Source: Agromyces laixinhei
GTDB lineage: Bacteria; Actinomycetota; Actinomycetes; Actinomycetales; Microbacteriaceae
NCBI RefSeq assembly: GCF_006337065.1
Contig: NZ_CP040872.1
Coordinates: forward strand, 1,922,001 to 1,986,000
Length of the DNA: 64,000 nucleotides
Direction of reading: 5' to 3'
Shown here: piece after piece, positions 34,561 through 44,357 of the stretch
Layout: each line of letters starts with the position of its first letter
Numbering within the stretch: position 1 is the stretch's first letter
The notes under the pieces: model-generated
Seen by the model: only the letters and a program-made list of their open reading frames with translations
Databases searched by the model: none
Told to the model about the DNA's origin: nothing
Made by a program: the position numbers and the translations under genes

Positions 34561-35931
34561 ATGGTGGATTCCGGCCCGGGGCTGCGCTCAGGCGCGACCC
34601 CGCTCGCGGTGCGCATGCGCCCGACGAGCCTCGACGAGGTCGCCGGTCAGCGGCATCTTCTGACCCCGGGTTCGCCGCTCGTCGCACTCGCCGGCGATCG
34701 CTCGGGCGAGTCGGGCTCGGTCTCCGTCATCCTCTGGGGCCCTCCCGGCACCGGCAAGACGACGCTCGCGCAGGCCATCGCCCGCTCCTCCGGCCGGAAG
34801 TTCGTCGAGCTTTCAGCCGTGACCGCCGGGGTTCGCGACGTTCGCCAGGTCATGGAAGAGGCGCGGGCGAGCCGTGACCTCTACGGGCTCTCGACGGTGC
34901 TCTTCCTCGACGAGATCCACCGCTTCACGAAAGCACAGCAAGACGCGCTCCTTCCCGGCGTCGAGAACGGCTGGGTGATCCTCGTCGCCGCGACGACCGA
35001 GAATCCGTCGTTCTCGGTCATCTCCCCGCTCCTGTCGCGTTCGCTGCTGCTGACGCTCGAACTCCTCACCGATGACGACCTCGGGGTGCTCGTCGACCGT
35101 GCAGTCGACGACCCGCGCGGCCTTGCCGGCAGGGTGTCGCTCGACACGGAGGCGCGAGCAGCGATCATCCGGTTGGCGTCGGGCGACGCGCGTCGTGCGC
35201 TCACGGCGCTCGAAGCCGCAGCGGTCGCCGCAGCGCAGTCCGTTCCCGACGGCGAGACCGACGGCGAGACCGAAGGCGAGACATCCGCCGCGCCCGTGAT
35301 CACCACCGACATCGTGGCTCGCGCGGTCGACCGTGCGATGCTGCGCTACGACCGCAACGGCGACGAGCACTACGACGTCATCAGTGCCTTCATCAAGTCG
35401 GTGCGGGGCAGCGATGTCGACGCCTCGCTGCACTATCTCGCGCGCATGATCGAAGCCGGCGAAGATGCACGGTTCATCGCGCGCCGCATCATCGTGCTCG
35501 CCTCCGAAGACATCGGTCTCGCAGATCCGAGTGCGCTCGGCGTCGCCGTCGCCGCGGCTGACGCCGTGGCGTTCATCGGCATGCCCGAGGGGCGCATCCC
35601 GCTCGCACAGGCCGTGGTGCATCTGGCCACGGCCCCGAAATCGAACGCCGCCTACCTCGGCATCGACCGGGCGATCGCCGACGTGCGGGGCGGCAAGGCC
35701 GGCCGGGTGCCGAAGCACCTGCGCGACGCGCACTACCCGGGGGCGAAGCGGCTCGGTCACGGCAAGGGCTACCGGTACCCGCACAACGACGAGATCGGCG
35801 TCGTCGAACAGCAGTACCTTCCCGACTCGTTGCGCGGCGCTGTCTACTATGAGCCGACCGAGCACGGCAACGAGCGAGAGGTGTCGGCGCGGCTCGCGAA
35901 GCTGCGCCGTATCGTGCGCGGCGATCGATGA
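34561..35931 (+). CDS. rarA: Replication-associated recombination protein RarA (MgsA)
   Basis: AAA+ ATPase acting at stalled replication forks with SSB and RecA. 456 residues: [21 protein letters not shown], Walker [13 protein letters not shown], Walker [26 protein letters not shown] sensor 1, and the C-terminal MgsA tetramerisation domain ([21 protein letters not shown], then [25 protein letters not shown]). An acidic insert at about residues 230-241 is encoded by three tandem copies of a 12-bp unit. The start has no ribosome binding site but a TACGCT seven nt upstream. Confidence 0.95.
   Translation: MVDSGPGLRSGATPLAVRMRPTSLDEVAGQRHLLTPGSPLVALAGDRSGESGSVSVILWGPPGTGKTTLAQAIARSSGRKFVELSAVTAGVRDVRQVMEEARASRDLYGLSTVLFLDEIHRFTKAQQDALLPGVENGWVILVAATTENPSFSVISPLLSRSLLLTLELLTDDDLGVLVDRAVDDPRGLAGRVSLDTEARAAIIRLASGDARRALTALEAAAVAAAQSVPDGETDGETEGETSAAPVITTDIVARAVDRAMLRYDRNGDEHYDVISAFIKSVRGSDVDASLHYLARMIEAGEDARFIARRIIVLASEDIGLADPSALGVAVAAADAVAFIGMPEGRIPLAQAVVHLATAPKSNAAYLGIDRAIADVRGGKAGRVPKHLRDAHYPGAKRLGHGKGYRYPHNDEIGVVEQQYLPDSLRGAVYYEPTEHGNEREVSARLAKLRRIVRGDR
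35248..35283 (+). repeat. 12-bp tandem repeat, three copies, inside rarA
   Basis: GACGGCGAGACC occurs twice exactly and once as GAAGGCGAGACA, encoding [12 protein letters not shown] in a surface linker. Copy number can be expected to vary by slippage without shifting the frame. Confidence 0.85.
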
Positions 35932-35973
35932 GCGGCGCACGAGCCCCAGTCGAGCGGTTCCGCACGGCCGTGA

Positions 35974-36141
35974 TATCCTGTTCTTCGGCCTGAAGCCTGA
36001 TTCTCGAGCGCGGCTGCGAGGGAGTCACCGGCGAACGGGTGCGATCTGTAGCCGATCCACCCTTGGCGAATCCCTCTGACACAGGTTCCCGGCGCACGAT
36101 CGCGCCGTGAATTCACTTGAGATTCTTCCGAAAGGACATTC
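35974..36141 (+). promoter_or_regulatory. rpsD promoter and structured leader
   Basis: TATCCT (35974-35979) is a likely -10, giving a leader of about 155 nt. In it GAGGGA (36018-36023) pairs with TCCCTC (36071-36076) and the stem can be extended inward with mismatches to 36031/36063. Ribosomal protein S4 represses its own mRNA in several bacteria, so an S4-binding leader is possible; the structure is by hand only. Confidence 0.4.
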
Positions 36142-36765
36142 GTGTCGAACCAGTCACGCAGTAAGACCCGCCTCTCCCGTGCGCTCGGCGTCGCCCTCAC
36201 CCCGAAGGCCGCCCGCTACATGGAGAAGCGCCCGTACGCTCCCGGTGAGCACGGCCGCACCAAGCGCAAGCAAGACAGCGACTACGCCGTTCGTCTGCGC
36301 GAGAAGCAGCGCCTGCGCGCCCAGTACGGCATCCGCGAGAAGCAGCTGCGCATCGCCTTCAACGAGGCCCGTCGCACCGACGGCCTGACCGGTGAGAACC
36401 TGGTCGAGCTGCTCGAGATGCGTCTCGACGCCATCGTGCTCCGCGCTGGCTTCGCCCGGACGATCTCGCAGGCCCGCCAGTTCGTCGTGCACCGCCACAT
36501 CCTCGTCGACGGCCAGCTCGTCGACCGTCCGTCGTTCCGCGTGAAGCCGGGCCAGCTCGTGCACGTCAAGGCACGCAGCGAGGGCACCGAGCCCTTCCAG
36601 GTCGCCGCCGCCGGCGGTCACGTCGACGTGCTGCCCAAGCTTCCCGGCTACCTCGAGGCCGAGCTCGACAAGCTCCAGGTGAAGCTCGTCCGTCGCCCGA
36701 AGCGCGCCGAGGTTCCCGTGACCTGCGACGTGCAGCTGGTCGTGGAGTACTACGCCGCTCGCTGA
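36142..36765 (+). CDS. rpsD: 30S ribosomal protein S4
   Basis: Primary 16S rRNA-binding protein. 207 residues: N-terminal domain (SRSKTRLSRALGVAL-like, YAPGEHGRTKRKQ), then the S4 RNA-binding domain (LEMRLDAIVLRAGFARTISQARQFVVHRHILVDG). No zinc cysteines are visible at the N-terminus, that is, the C-minus form. Start GTG 36142 with AAAGGA upstream. Monocistronic, away from the alpha operon, as usual in actinobacteria of this order. Confidence 0.97.
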   Translation: MSNQSRSKTRLSRALGVALTPKAARYMEKRPYAPGEHGRTKRKQDSDYAVRLREKQRLRAQYGIREKQLRIAFNEARRTDGLTGENLVELLEMRLDAIVLRAGFARTISQARQFVVHRHILVDGQLVDRPSFRVKPGQLVHVKARSEGTEPFQVAAAGGHVDVLPKLPGYLEAELDKLQVKLVRRPKRAEVPVTCDVQLVVEYYAAR

Positions 36766-36781
36766 CGCAGAGCAGTTCGTG

Positions 36782-36810
36782 CAGGGGTCGCGGGTTTCCC
36801 GCGGCCCCTG
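36782..36810 (+). terminator. Hairpin after rpsD
   Basis: CAGGGGTCGCGGG and CCCGCGGCCCCTG form a 13-bp stem with one mismatch around a TTT loop, 17 nt after the rpsD stop. No U-run follows, as often in actinobacteria. Confidence 0.65.
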
Positions 36811-36911
36811 TCGCGTACCCGGCGAGCGGCCGCGGTACGGCCACTAGACTGGTGCCCGGCGTGCCGAGCGCAGCGCAAGGCGACATTTCGATCAGGGAGC
36901 AGGAGCACCTC

Positions 36912-37115
36912 GTGAAGAGCATTCTGTGGTTCACCGTCGGCGTCGCGGCCGGATTCGCGGTCGCCCACCAGGTCAACCAGACCAAGCAGGGCCGGGACTT
37001 CTTCTCCGCGGTGGACGCGAAGGCACGCGCTTTCGGCCATGCGATCGCCGAGGGCTACCACGCCCGCGACGCCGAGCTCCGTGCCGAACAGGGCGAGGCA
37101 CCCGCGTCTCTCTGA
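36912..37115 (+). CDS. Small single-helix membrane protein upstream of alaS
   Basis: A 67-residue protein: SILWFTVGVAAGFAVAHQVNQT forms one N-terminal helix with a glycine face, then a basic/acidic amphipathic helix (GRDFFSAVDAKARAFGHAIAEGY) and a short acidic tail. Start GTG 36912 is supported by AGGAG 7 nt upstream; a longer ATG frame at 36852 is not. In related genomes the rpsD-alaS gap carries one or two small membrane proteins (DUF948-type and similar); this one is the only one here. Function unknown. Confidence 0.8.
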   Translation: MKSILWFTVGVAAGFAVAHQVNQTKQGRDFFSAVDAKARAFGHAIAEGYHARDAELRAEQGEAPASL

Positions 37116-37170
37116 GGCGCGCCCCGAATGCGACGGCCCGGATTCCCCGGGCACGACCGAGAACGGAACC

Positions 37171-39828
37171 ATGCAGACTGCCGACATCCGCCAGCGTTGG
37201 CTGGACTTCTTCGCCGAGCGCGGCCACACCGTCGTCCCGTCGGCCTCACTCGTCTCCGACGACCCCACCCTGCTCTTCACGGTCGCCGGCATGGTGCCGT
37301 TCGTGCCGTACCTGACGGGTCTCGTACCCGCGCCGTACCCACGCGCGACGAGCGTGCAGAAGTGCATCCGCACGAACGACATCGAAGAGGTCGGCAAGAC
37401 GCCGCGACACGGCACCTTCTTCCAGATGAGCGGCAACTTCTCGTTCGGCGACTACTTCAAAGAGGGCGCCATCGAGATGGCGTGGCAGCTGCTCACCACG
37501 CCCGAGGCCGACGGCGGTTACGGCTTCGATCCGAAGGACCTCTGGGTGACCGTCTATGAAGACGACGACGAGGCGATCGAGCTCTGGAAGAAGATCGCCG
37601 GCCTTCCTGAAGAGCGCATCCAGCGACTCGGCATAGGCCCGAACTACTGGCACACGGGCCAGCCGGGCCCTGCGGGCCCCTGCTCCGAGATCTTCTTCGA
37701 CCGCGGGCCTGCGTACGGCGCCGACGGCGGCCCGGCGACCGATGACGATCGGTACGTCGAGATCTGGAACCTCGTGTTCATGCAGTACCTCATCGACGAC
37801 GTGAAGTCGAAAACCGACTTCCGCATCGTGAAAGAGCTGCCGAAGAAGAACATCGACACCGGCATGGGCCTCGAACGCGTGGCCTTCCTCAAGCAGGGTG
37901 TCGACAACATGTACGAGATCGACCAGGTGCGCCCGGTGCTCGACCGCGCGGCCGAGATCTCGGGCCGCACCTACGGCGCGAACCACGACGACGACGTGCG
38001 CATGCGCGTCATCGCCGACCACGTGCGCTCCGCCCTCATGCTGATGAGCGACGGGGTGAGCCCGTCGAACGAGGGGCGCGGATACATCCTGCGCAGGCTC
38101 CTGCGCCGCAGCATCCGCGCCATGCGCCTGCTCGGCGTCGAGGGCCCGACCTTCCGAGAGCTCTTCGCCGCCTCGCGCGACGCGATGAAGGCCGCCTACC
38201 CCGAGGTCGCGAACGACTACGCGCACATCGAGAAGCTCGCCCTCGGTGAGGAGGAGACCTTCCTCCGTACGCTGACCGCGGGCACCTCGATTCTCGACCT
38301 CGAGGTCTCGAAGACGAAGGAATCGGGGCGCGGCGAACTCGCGGGCGACACCGCGTTCCTGCTGCACGACACCTACGGCTTCCCGATCGAGCTCACGCTC
38401 GAGATGGCCGACGAAGCGGGCCTCACCGTCGACCGCACCGCGTTCGACTCACTCATGACCGAGCAGCGTTCGCGCGCGAAGGCCGACGCGAAGTCGAAGA
38501 AGCGGGTGCTCGCCGATCTCTCGGTCTACGCGGAGTTCCGTGCCAAGGGCGAGACGATCTTCACCGGCTACACCGAGTTGAGCACCGGGTCGACGGTGCT
38601 CGGCCTCCTCGTCGACGGGCGACCCGTGCCGTTCGCGACCGCGGGGCAGACGGCCGAGGTCATCCTCGCTGAGACCTCGCTCTATGCGGAGTCCGGTGGT
38701 CAGGCGCCCGACCGGGGTCGCATCGTCGGCGACGGCTTCGAACTCGAGGTGCTCGACGTGCAGAAGCCGATCAAGGGCCTCATCAGCCACACCGTGAAGG
38801 TGACGACGGGCGAGGTCGGCGTCGGCGTCCCCGCGACCACGCTCGTCGACGAGCAATACCGGCGCGGTGCCACCCAGGCGCACTCGGGCACCCACCTCGT
38901 GCACGCGGCGCTGCGCCAGGTGCTCGGCCCGAACGCCCATCAGTCGGGCTCGTTCAACAAGGCCGGCTACCTGCGCCTCGACTACGGCTGGAACTCGGCG
39001 CTCTCGGCCGAGACCCGCAGCGAGATCGAGGAGATCTCGAACCTGGCCATTCGCGACAACCTCGAGGTCGTCACGCGCGAGATGCCGCTCGATGAGGCGA
39101 GGTCGCTCGGCGCCATGGCGCTCTTCGGCGAGAAGTACGGCGACGTCGTGCGCGTCGTCGACATCGGCGGGCCCTGGTCACGTGAACTCTGCGCCGGCAC
39201 GCACGTGTCGACGAGCGCCGAGGTCGGCATGATCAACATCGTGGGGGAGTCGTCCGTCGGTGCGTCGAATCGTCGCGTGGAGTCGCTCGTCGGGCTCGAC
39301 GCCTTCCGCCGCTTCGCCTCGGAACGTGCGCTCGTCTCCGAGCTGACCACTTCCCTGAAGACCCGGCCCGACCAGCTCGTGAGCCGCGTCGGCGAACTCG
39401 TCGCCAGCCTGAAGTCGGCCGAGAAGCGCATCCAGCAGTTCGAGGCCCGCGCGCTGAACGACCGCGTACCGGCCCTCGCTGCGAAGGCAGTGCGCTCGGG
39501 CGGCGCACTGCTCGTCGCGGAGTCGGTCGGCTCGCTCGGCACCGGCGACGAGCTGCGCGCGCTCGCGCTCTCCGTGCGATCGCAGCTCGGCGACGCCGCA
39601 TCCGTCGTTGCGCTGACGGCCGAGGTCGGCGGTAAGCCGGTCGCGATCGTCGCGACCTCACCCGCTGCCCGCGACGCCGGTGCGAACGCGGGCGCGCTCG
39701 CGAAGACGATGGCCGGAGTGCTCGGCGGCGGAGGCGGCGGGAAGCCCGACCTCGCGCAGGGCGGCGGCAACGACCTCGCGGCGATGCCGGCCGCACTCGA
39801 CGCGGTGCGCTCGGCGCTCCGCGAGTAG
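37171..39828 (+). CDS. alaS: Alanine--tRNA ligase
   Basis: Class II synthetase charging and proofreading tRNA-Ala. 885 residues: catalytic core begins MQTADIRQRWLDFFAERGH and contains RVAFLKQG and the GRGYILRRLLRRSIR helices; the editing domain carries HSGTHLVHAALRQVLG (HxxxH) and the zinc cysteine in ELCAGTHVS; a C-Ala domain ends with GGGGGGKPDLAQGGG. ATG 37171 is preceded only by a weak GAACGGAA. Followed after 4 bp by ruvX, so one mRNA with mltG and the aro genes is likely. Confidence 0.97.
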   Translation: MQTADIRQRWLDFFAERGHTVVPSASLVSDDPTLLFTVAGMVPFVPYLTGLVPAPYPRATSVQKCIRTNDIEEVGKTPRHGTFFQMSGNFSFGDYFKEGAIEMAWQLLTTPEADGGYGFDPKDLWVTVYEDDDEAIELWKKIAGLPEERIQRLGIGPNYWHTGQPGPAGPCSEIFFDRGPAYGADGGPATDDDRYVEIWNLVFMQYLIDDVKSKTDFRIVKELPKKNIDTGMGLERVAFLKQGVDNMYEIDQVRPVLDRAAEISGRTYGANHDDDVRMRVIADHVRSALMLMSDGVSPSNEGRGYILRRLLRRSIRAMRLLGVEGPTFRELFAASRDAMKAAYPEVANDYAHIEKLALGEEETFLRTLTAGTSILDLEVSKTKESGRGELAGDTAFLLHDTYGFPIELTLEMADEAGLTVDRTAFDSLMTEQRSRAKADAKSKKRVLADLSVYAEFRAKGETIFTGYTELSTGSTVLGLLVDGRPVPFATAGQTAEVILAETSLYAESGGQAPDRGRIVGDGFELEVLDVQKPIKGLISHTVKVTTGEVGVGVPATTLVDEQYRRGATQAHSGTHLVHAALRQVLGPNAHQSGSFNKAGYLRLDYGWNSALSAETRSEIEEISNLAIRDNLEVVTREMPLDEARSLGAMALFGEKYGDVVRVVDIGGPWSRELCAGTHVSTSAEVGMINIVGESSVGASNRRVESLVGLDAFRRFASERALVSELTTSLKTRPDQLVSRVGELVASLKSAEKRIQQFEARALNDRVPALAAKAVRSGGALLVAESVGSLGTGDELRALALSVRSQLGDAASVVALTAEVGGKPVAIVATSPAARDAGANAGALAKTMAGVLGGGGGGKPDLAQGGGNDLAAMPAALDAVRSALRE

Positions 39829-39832
39829 GCGA

Positions 39833-40309
39833 GTGCGCACCGGGGCGAGGCTCGGCGTCGACGTCGGGCGCGCCCGCATCGGTGTCGCGCGCTGCGATGC
39901 CGGCGGGCTGCTGGCAACCCCGGTGGAGACGGTGGCTCGCGCGACCGACGGCGATGCCGACGTGGCGCGCATTCTCGCGATCGCACGCGAGTACGAGGTG
40001 ATCGAGATCGTCGTCGGCAACCCGCTCTCGCTCTCGGGCGCGTCGACGGCGTCGACCGACGACGCGATCGTGTTCGCTGAGCGGCTGGCGAGCTCGGGAG
40101 TCCCGGTGCGACTCGTCGATGAACGACTCTCGACCGTGAGCGCCCAGCAGGCGCTTCGTGCGACCGGGAAGTCGACGCGCAAGCAACGTCCAATCATTGA
40201 TCAGGTTGCAGCCGTTATCATTTTGCAACACGCCATCGACGCCGAGCGGGACTTCAACCGCCCTCCCGGCCGCACGATCGAGAACCACGAAGGGCCATCC
40301 CCCCTGTGA
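39833..40309 (+). CDS. ruvX: Holliday junction resolvase-like RuvX (YqgF)
   Basis: A 158-residue RNase H-like protein; the family is implicated in 16S rRNA 5'-end processing and possibly in recombination. LGVDVGRARIGVARCD holds the first catalytic Asp, IVVGNPLSLSG the second region, and VRLVDERLSTVSAQQAL and DQVAAVIILQ the rest. Start GTG 39833 lies 4 bp after alaS; the final bases overlap mltG. Confidence 0.93.
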   Translation: MRTGARLGVDVGRARIGVARCDAGGLLATPVETVARATDGDADVARILAIAREYEVIEIVVGNPLSLSGASTASTDDAIVFAERLASSGVPVRLVDERLSTVSAQQALRATGKSTRKQRPIIDQVAAVIILQHAIDAERDFNRPPGRTIENHEGPSPL

Positions 40310-41745
40310 CCCAGCCCCATCCCGACCGAGACGACACCGACCGCTCGACCGCCGATTGGCACGCGATGCTCTCGGGTACGGCTCCGGTGCGAGCACCTCG
40401 AGCACCTCGAGCAGCGGATGCCGCGGCACCGTCCCCGACCGCGGAAGCGGGGTCGACCGGTGCCGAGGGGCGCCCCATGACGCGGCGGGAACTGCGGGCG
40501 GCCGAAGCTCGTCAGGCGGCCGAGGCCGAAGCCGGAACCCATTTCGCCGAGGCGGGCACGACCGATTCCCGACTGCCGTTCTCCGAGGCGATCGTCGCCG
40601 ACCCCGCTCAGCCCGACGAGTCCGAGCCTTTGCGGCCCTCGCGCGCCGAGCGCCGGGCCGTGAACGGCGACCCGCACGAACCGGAGAAGCCGAAGCGTCG
40701 CGGCGGCTGGGGGTGCCTCGTCGGCCTGCTCATCGTCGCTGCGCTCGGCGCCGGGGCGTTCTTCTTCCTGCAGGGACCGATCAGTGCCGTCATCGAACGA
40801 TTCACTCCCGCCGCGGACTACGAGGGCACCGGCACCGGCGAGGTGATGTTCATGATCCACGACGGCGAGGACGGCTCGGACATCGCGACCAACCTCGCGG
40901 AAGAGGGAGTCACCGCGTCGTACGCCGCCTTCTACAATCTCCTGCTCGAGCAGAGCCCCGAACCCGAATTCCACGCCGGCGCCTACCGGCTGGCAGAGCA
41001 GATGAGCTCTCAAGCCGCGCTCGACGCGCTGCTGGATCCGGCGAACAAGCTCGAGAACACCGTGCTCATCACGGAAGGCACCTGGGCGAACGAGGCCCTC
41101 GCCGACGCTGCCGCCACGCTCGAGATCCCGCTCGAGGAGTTCCAGGCCGCGGTCGCGGATCCGCAGGCGCTGGGTCTGCCCGCCGAGGCGACGAGCGTCG
41201 AAGGGTTCCTGTTCCCGGCGACCTATTCGTTCGAACCCGATACGACGGCCATGGAGGCTGTGCAGGCGATGGTCGCCGAGAGTCTCGCCGCCTTCGACGC
41301 CGCCGGCGTGGCGCCAGAGGACCGCTACCGTGTCGCGACGATCGCGTCGCTCATCGAGCGCGAGGGACTTCCGCAGGACTTCACGAAGATCTCCCGGGTC
41401 ATCCAGAATCGCCTCGCTCAGAGCATGCCGCTGCAGTTCGACTCCACCGTGCACTACGGACTCGGCGACAACTCGGTCGTCACGACGACCGATGCCGAAC
41501 GGGCCGACGCGAGCAACACCTACAACACGTACGTGCACCCCGGTCTCCCGCCCGGGCCGATCGGCAATCCGGGTGCCGAAGCCATCCAGGCGGCCATCAA
41601 CCCGGCCGACGGGCCGTGGCTGTACTTCGTGACGGTCGATCCCGATACCGGCGAGACCGTGTTCACCTCGACGCTCGAAGAGCACGAGGCAGCCGCCGAA
41701 CGGTTCTACCAGTGGCTCGAGGAGCATCCCGAATATGGGCAGTGA
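40306..41745 (+). CDS. mltG: Endolytic murein transglycosylase MltG
   Basis: Cuts nascent glycan strands and so sets peptidoglycan chain length. 479 residues: a long cytoplasmic N-terminal part (about 145 residues, Ala/Arg/Glu-rich, including an ARAPRAPRAA stretch from a 9-bp duplication), one membrane helix (GCLVGLLIVAALGAGAFFFL), then the YceG domain with the catalytic glutamate in IASLIEREG and YNTYVHPGLPPGPIGNPG. GTG overlaps the ruvX stop. Followed directly, with overlap, by aroE. Confidence 0.95.
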   Translation: MTQPHPDRDDTDRSTADWHAMLSGTAPVRAPRAPRAADAAAPSPTAEAGSTGAEGRPMTRRELRAAEARQAAEAEAGTHFAEAGTTDSRLPFSEAIVADPAQPDESEPLRPSRAERRAVNGDPHEPEKPKRRGGWGCLVGLLIVAALGAGAFFFLQGPISAVIERFTPAADYEGTGTGEVMFMIHDGEDGSDIATNLAEEGVTASYAAFYNLLLEQSPEPEFHAGAYRLAEQMSSQAALDALLDPANKLENTVLITEGTWANEALADAAATLEIPLEEFQAAVADPQALGLPAEATSVEGFLFPATYSFEPDTTAMEAVQAMVAESLAAFDAAGVAPEDRYRVATIASLIEREGLPQDFTKISRVIQNRLAQSMPLQFDSTVHYGLGDNSVVTTTDAERADASNTYNTYVHPGLPPGPIGNPGAEAIQAAINPADGPWLYFVTVDPDTGETVFTSTLEEHEAAAERFYQWLEEHPEYGQ

Positions 41746-42568
41746 GCGGCGCCGGCTCGCCGTGCTCGGCTCGCCGATCGCGCATTCGAAGAGCCCGGCG
41801 CTCCACCGCGCCGCGTACGAGCGACTCGGTCTTGCCTGGGACTACTCGGCGGTCGAGATGGACGGGCGTCGTCTCGGCGAGTTCGTCGGTGCGCTCGACG
41901 CATCGTGGCGGGGACTCTCGCTCACGATGCCCCTGAAGCAGGACGTGCTGCCGCTGCTCGATGCGCTCGACGAGGTCGCAGCGATCACGGGGGCGGCCAA
42001 TACCGTGCTCCTCGACGGCGGCGAGCGGCGCGGCTACAACACCGACGTCGGTGGCATCGTGCGAACCCTCCGCGAGGCGGGCATCGGCGAGGCCACGCAG
42101 GGCGTGCTGCTCGGCGGCGGCGCCACCGCGGCCTCGGCGCTGGTCGCGATGTCGCAGCTCGGCGCCACGGATGTGCGGGTGCTCGTGCGTCGCCAGGGGG
42201 CTGCCGCGCCGCTCGTCGAACTCGGTTCGCGTCTCGGCGTGCAGGTCGGCGAGGGGGGTTTGGCCGAGCTCGCGACGATCGACCGTGCCGGCCTCGTGGT
42301 GAGCACCGTGCCCGGTGGAACCGACCTCGGCGTCGCGGCATCCGACGGGCTGATCGCCTCGGCGGCGTTGCTCGACGTCGCCTACGATCCATGGCCGACT
42401 CGGCTCGCCGCCGACTGGCTCGCGGGCGGCGGCACCGTCGTTCACGGTCTCGGGATGCTGCTGCACCAGGCTCTGCTGCAGGTGCGGATCTTCGTGAACG
42501 GCGACCCGAACGCACCGCTCGCCGACGAGGCAGCGGTGCTCGCCGTCATGAGGAACGCCGTCTCCTGA
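41735..42568 (+). CDS. aroE: Shikimate dehydrogenase
   Basis: NADPH-dependent reduction of 3-dehydroshikimate. 277 residues: LAVLGSPIAHSKSPALHRAAY with the shikimate-binding serines, LSLTMPLKQ (catalytic lysine), YNTDVGGI and the nucleotide-binding GGGATAASALVA. ATG 41735 lies inside the 3' end of mltG (11-bp overlap) with GAGGAG upstream. The first of five aro genes that carry out consecutive or neighbouring steps of aromatic amino-acid synthesis. Confidence 0.95.
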   Translation: MGSERRRLAVLGSPIAHSKSPALHRAAYERLGLAWDYSAVEMDGRRLGEFVGALDASWRGLSLTMPLKQDVLPLLDALDEVAAITGAANTVLLDGGERRGYNTDVGGIVRTLREAGIGEATQGVLLGGGATAASALVAMSQLGATDVRVLVRRQGAAAPLVELGSRLGVQVGEGGLAELATIDRAGLVVSTVPGGTDLGVAASDGLIASAALLDVAYDPWPTRLAADWLAGGGTVVHGLGMLLHQALLQVRIFVNGDPNAPLADEAAVLAVMRNAVS

Positions 42569-42625
42569 GCGCAGCGCCACCGTCATACGAGATTCGCGGC
42601 GCCGAGCCTGTGGAAGGATGGGGAC

Positions 42626-43846
42626 ATGCTCCGTTGGCTCACTGCCGGAGAGTCGCACGGGCCTGAGCTCGTCGCGATCCTCGAGGGTCTTCCCGCCGGT
42701 ATCCCCGTTTCGCTCGACGATATTCGCGCCGACCTCGCGCGCCGCAAACTCGGCTACGGCCGAGGCGCCCGCATGAAGTTCGAGCAAGACGAATTGGTGA
42801 TCTCGGGCGGTGTGCGCCATGGCCTGAGCCTCGGCAGCCCCGTCGCGCTCCGCATCGGCAACACCGAGTGGCCGAAATGGCAGGAGGTCATGAGCCCCGA
42901 GCCCATCGACCCCGCGAAGCTGGGTCGCGGGCGCGGCGCCGCGCTGACCCGCCCTCGCCCTGGGCACGCCGACCTCGTCGGCATGCAGAAGTACGGCTTC
43001 GACGAGGCGCGCCCCGTGCTCGAACGCGCGAGCGCCCGCGAGACCGCCGCGCGTGTCGCACTCGGGGCGGTCGCGCGGTCGTTCCTCGCCGAGCTCGGCA
43101 TCCGTCTGGTCGCCCACACACTCGCGATCGGCCCGGTGCGCGTGCCCGACGGCCGGCCGCTGCCGAGGCCCGACGATGTCGACCTGCTCGACGCCGATCC
43201 GCTGCGCTGCTTCGACGCCGAGACCTCGGCCGCGATGGTCGAGGAGGTCGACCTCGCGCACAAGGAGGGCGACACGCTCGGCGGCGTGGTCGAAGTGCTC
43301 GCCTACGGTGTGCCGCCTGGACTCGGCTCGCACGTGCACTGGGACCGGCGTCTCGACGGACAGCTCGCCGCGGCGCTCATGGGCATTCAGGCGATCAAGG
43401 GCGTCGAGGTCGGCGACGGCTTCGAGACGACCCGGCGCCGCGGCTCCGCCGCTCACGACGAACTGCATGTCGAGGGCGAGCGAATCGTTCGCGCGAGCGA
43501 TCGTGCCGGTGGCACCGAGGGCGGCATGTCGACCGGCACGGTGCTGCGCGTGCGCGCCGGCATGAAACCCATCGCGACCGTGCCGCACGCGCTGCCGACG
43601 GTCGACATCGCGACGGGCGAGGCCGCCGCGGCGCACCACCAACGCTCCGACGTCGTCGCGGTGCCCGCGGCAGGCGTCGTCGCCGAGGCGATGGTCGCCC
43701 TCACGCTCGCGAACGCCGTGCTCGAGAAGTTCGGCGGAGACTCGGTCGACGAGACCCGGCGCAACCTCGAGTCCTACCTCGCGTCGATCCCCGACACGCT
43801 CCGCACCGCCGGCGCGGGGGCGGATGTTGCTGCAGACCGTGCCTGA
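42626..43846 (+). CDS. aroC: Chorismate synthase
   Basis: Last shikimate-pathway step, FMN-dependent. 406 residues: [47 protein letters not shown] (GHAD histidine region) and the C-terminal [44 protein letters not shown] site precedes ATG 42626. It overlaps aroK by 23 bp. Confidence 0.97.
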   Translation: MLRWLTAGESHGPELVAILEGLPAGIPVSLDDIRADLARRKLGYGRGARMKFEQDELVISGGVRHGLSLGSPVALRIGNTEWPKWQEVMSPEPIDPAKLGRGRGAALTRPRPGHADLVGMQKYGFDEARPVLERASARETAARVALGAVARSFLAELGIRLVAHTLAIGPVRVPDGRPLPRPDDVDLLDADPLRCFDAETSAAMVEEVDLAHKEGDTLGGVVEVLAYGVPPGLGSHVHWDRRLDGQLAAALMGIQAIKGVEVGDGFETTRRRGSAAHDELHVEGERIVRASDRAGGTEGGMSTGTVLRVRAGMKPIATVPHALPTVDIATGEAAAAHHQRSDVVAVPAAGVVAEAMVALTLANAVLEKFGGDSVDETRRNLESYLASIPDTLRTAGAGADVAADRA

Positions 43847-44357
43847 CCTCCCTCGCCTCCCGCTGCCGATCGTGCTCGTCGGCCCGATGGGCGCGGGCAA
43901 ATCACGGGTCGGCGGGCGACTCGCGGCATCCATCGGCGCTCCATTCGTCGACACCGACCTGCGCATCGCCGAACGCTACGGACCGATCGAGGAGATCTTC
44001 GACCGCGAGGGCGAGGAGTACTTTCGCATCGTCGAGCGCGAGGTCGTCGCCGAAGCGCTTCGCGAGGAGGCCGTGATCTCGCTCGGCGGAGGCGCAGTGC
44101 TGCACGACGACACCCGCGACGACCTGGCCGACCTGCCCGTCGTGTGGCTGAAGGTCTCCTCGACGGCGGTGGCGCCGCGGCTCGCCGGCGGTACACGTCC
44201 ACTCCTCGCCGACGGCGGCCTCGAACGCTGGGCCGCCCTTCTCGAGGCGCGGCGACCGATCTACCGGGCGGTCGCCGACTTCAGCATCGACACCTCGCGT
44301 CGCTCGGTCGCGCGGATCGTCGACGACATCACCGGGCACTTCGGAGGATCACCGTGA
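43824..44357 (+). CDS. aroK: Shikimate kinase
   Basis: Phosphorylates shikimate at O3. 177 residues: Walker [29 protein letters not shown] (substrate Asp), [12 protein letters not shown] and GGGAV. The start ATG 43824 lies within aroC; GTG 43839 is a shorter alternative. It shares a GTGA overlap with aroB. Confidence 0.94.
   Translation: MLLQTVPDLPRLPLPIVLVGPMGAGKSRVGGRLAASIGAPFVDTDLRIAERYGPIEEIFDREGEEYFRIVEREVVAEALREEAVISLGGGAVLHDDTRDDLADLPVVWLKVSSTAVAPRLAGGTRPLLADGGLERWAALLEARRPIYRAVADFSIDTSRRSVARIVDDITGHFGGSP

Noticed and set aside
40391..40408. Tandem 9-bp repeat GAGCACCTC in mltG as a regulatory repeat
   Set aside because: Only two full copies, in frame, in a disordered Ala/Pro/Arg region of the protein; simple slippage explains it.
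41663..43966. Open frame of 767 codons on the minus strand
   Set aside because: Antisense to aroE and aroC; no recognisable motif or start signal.
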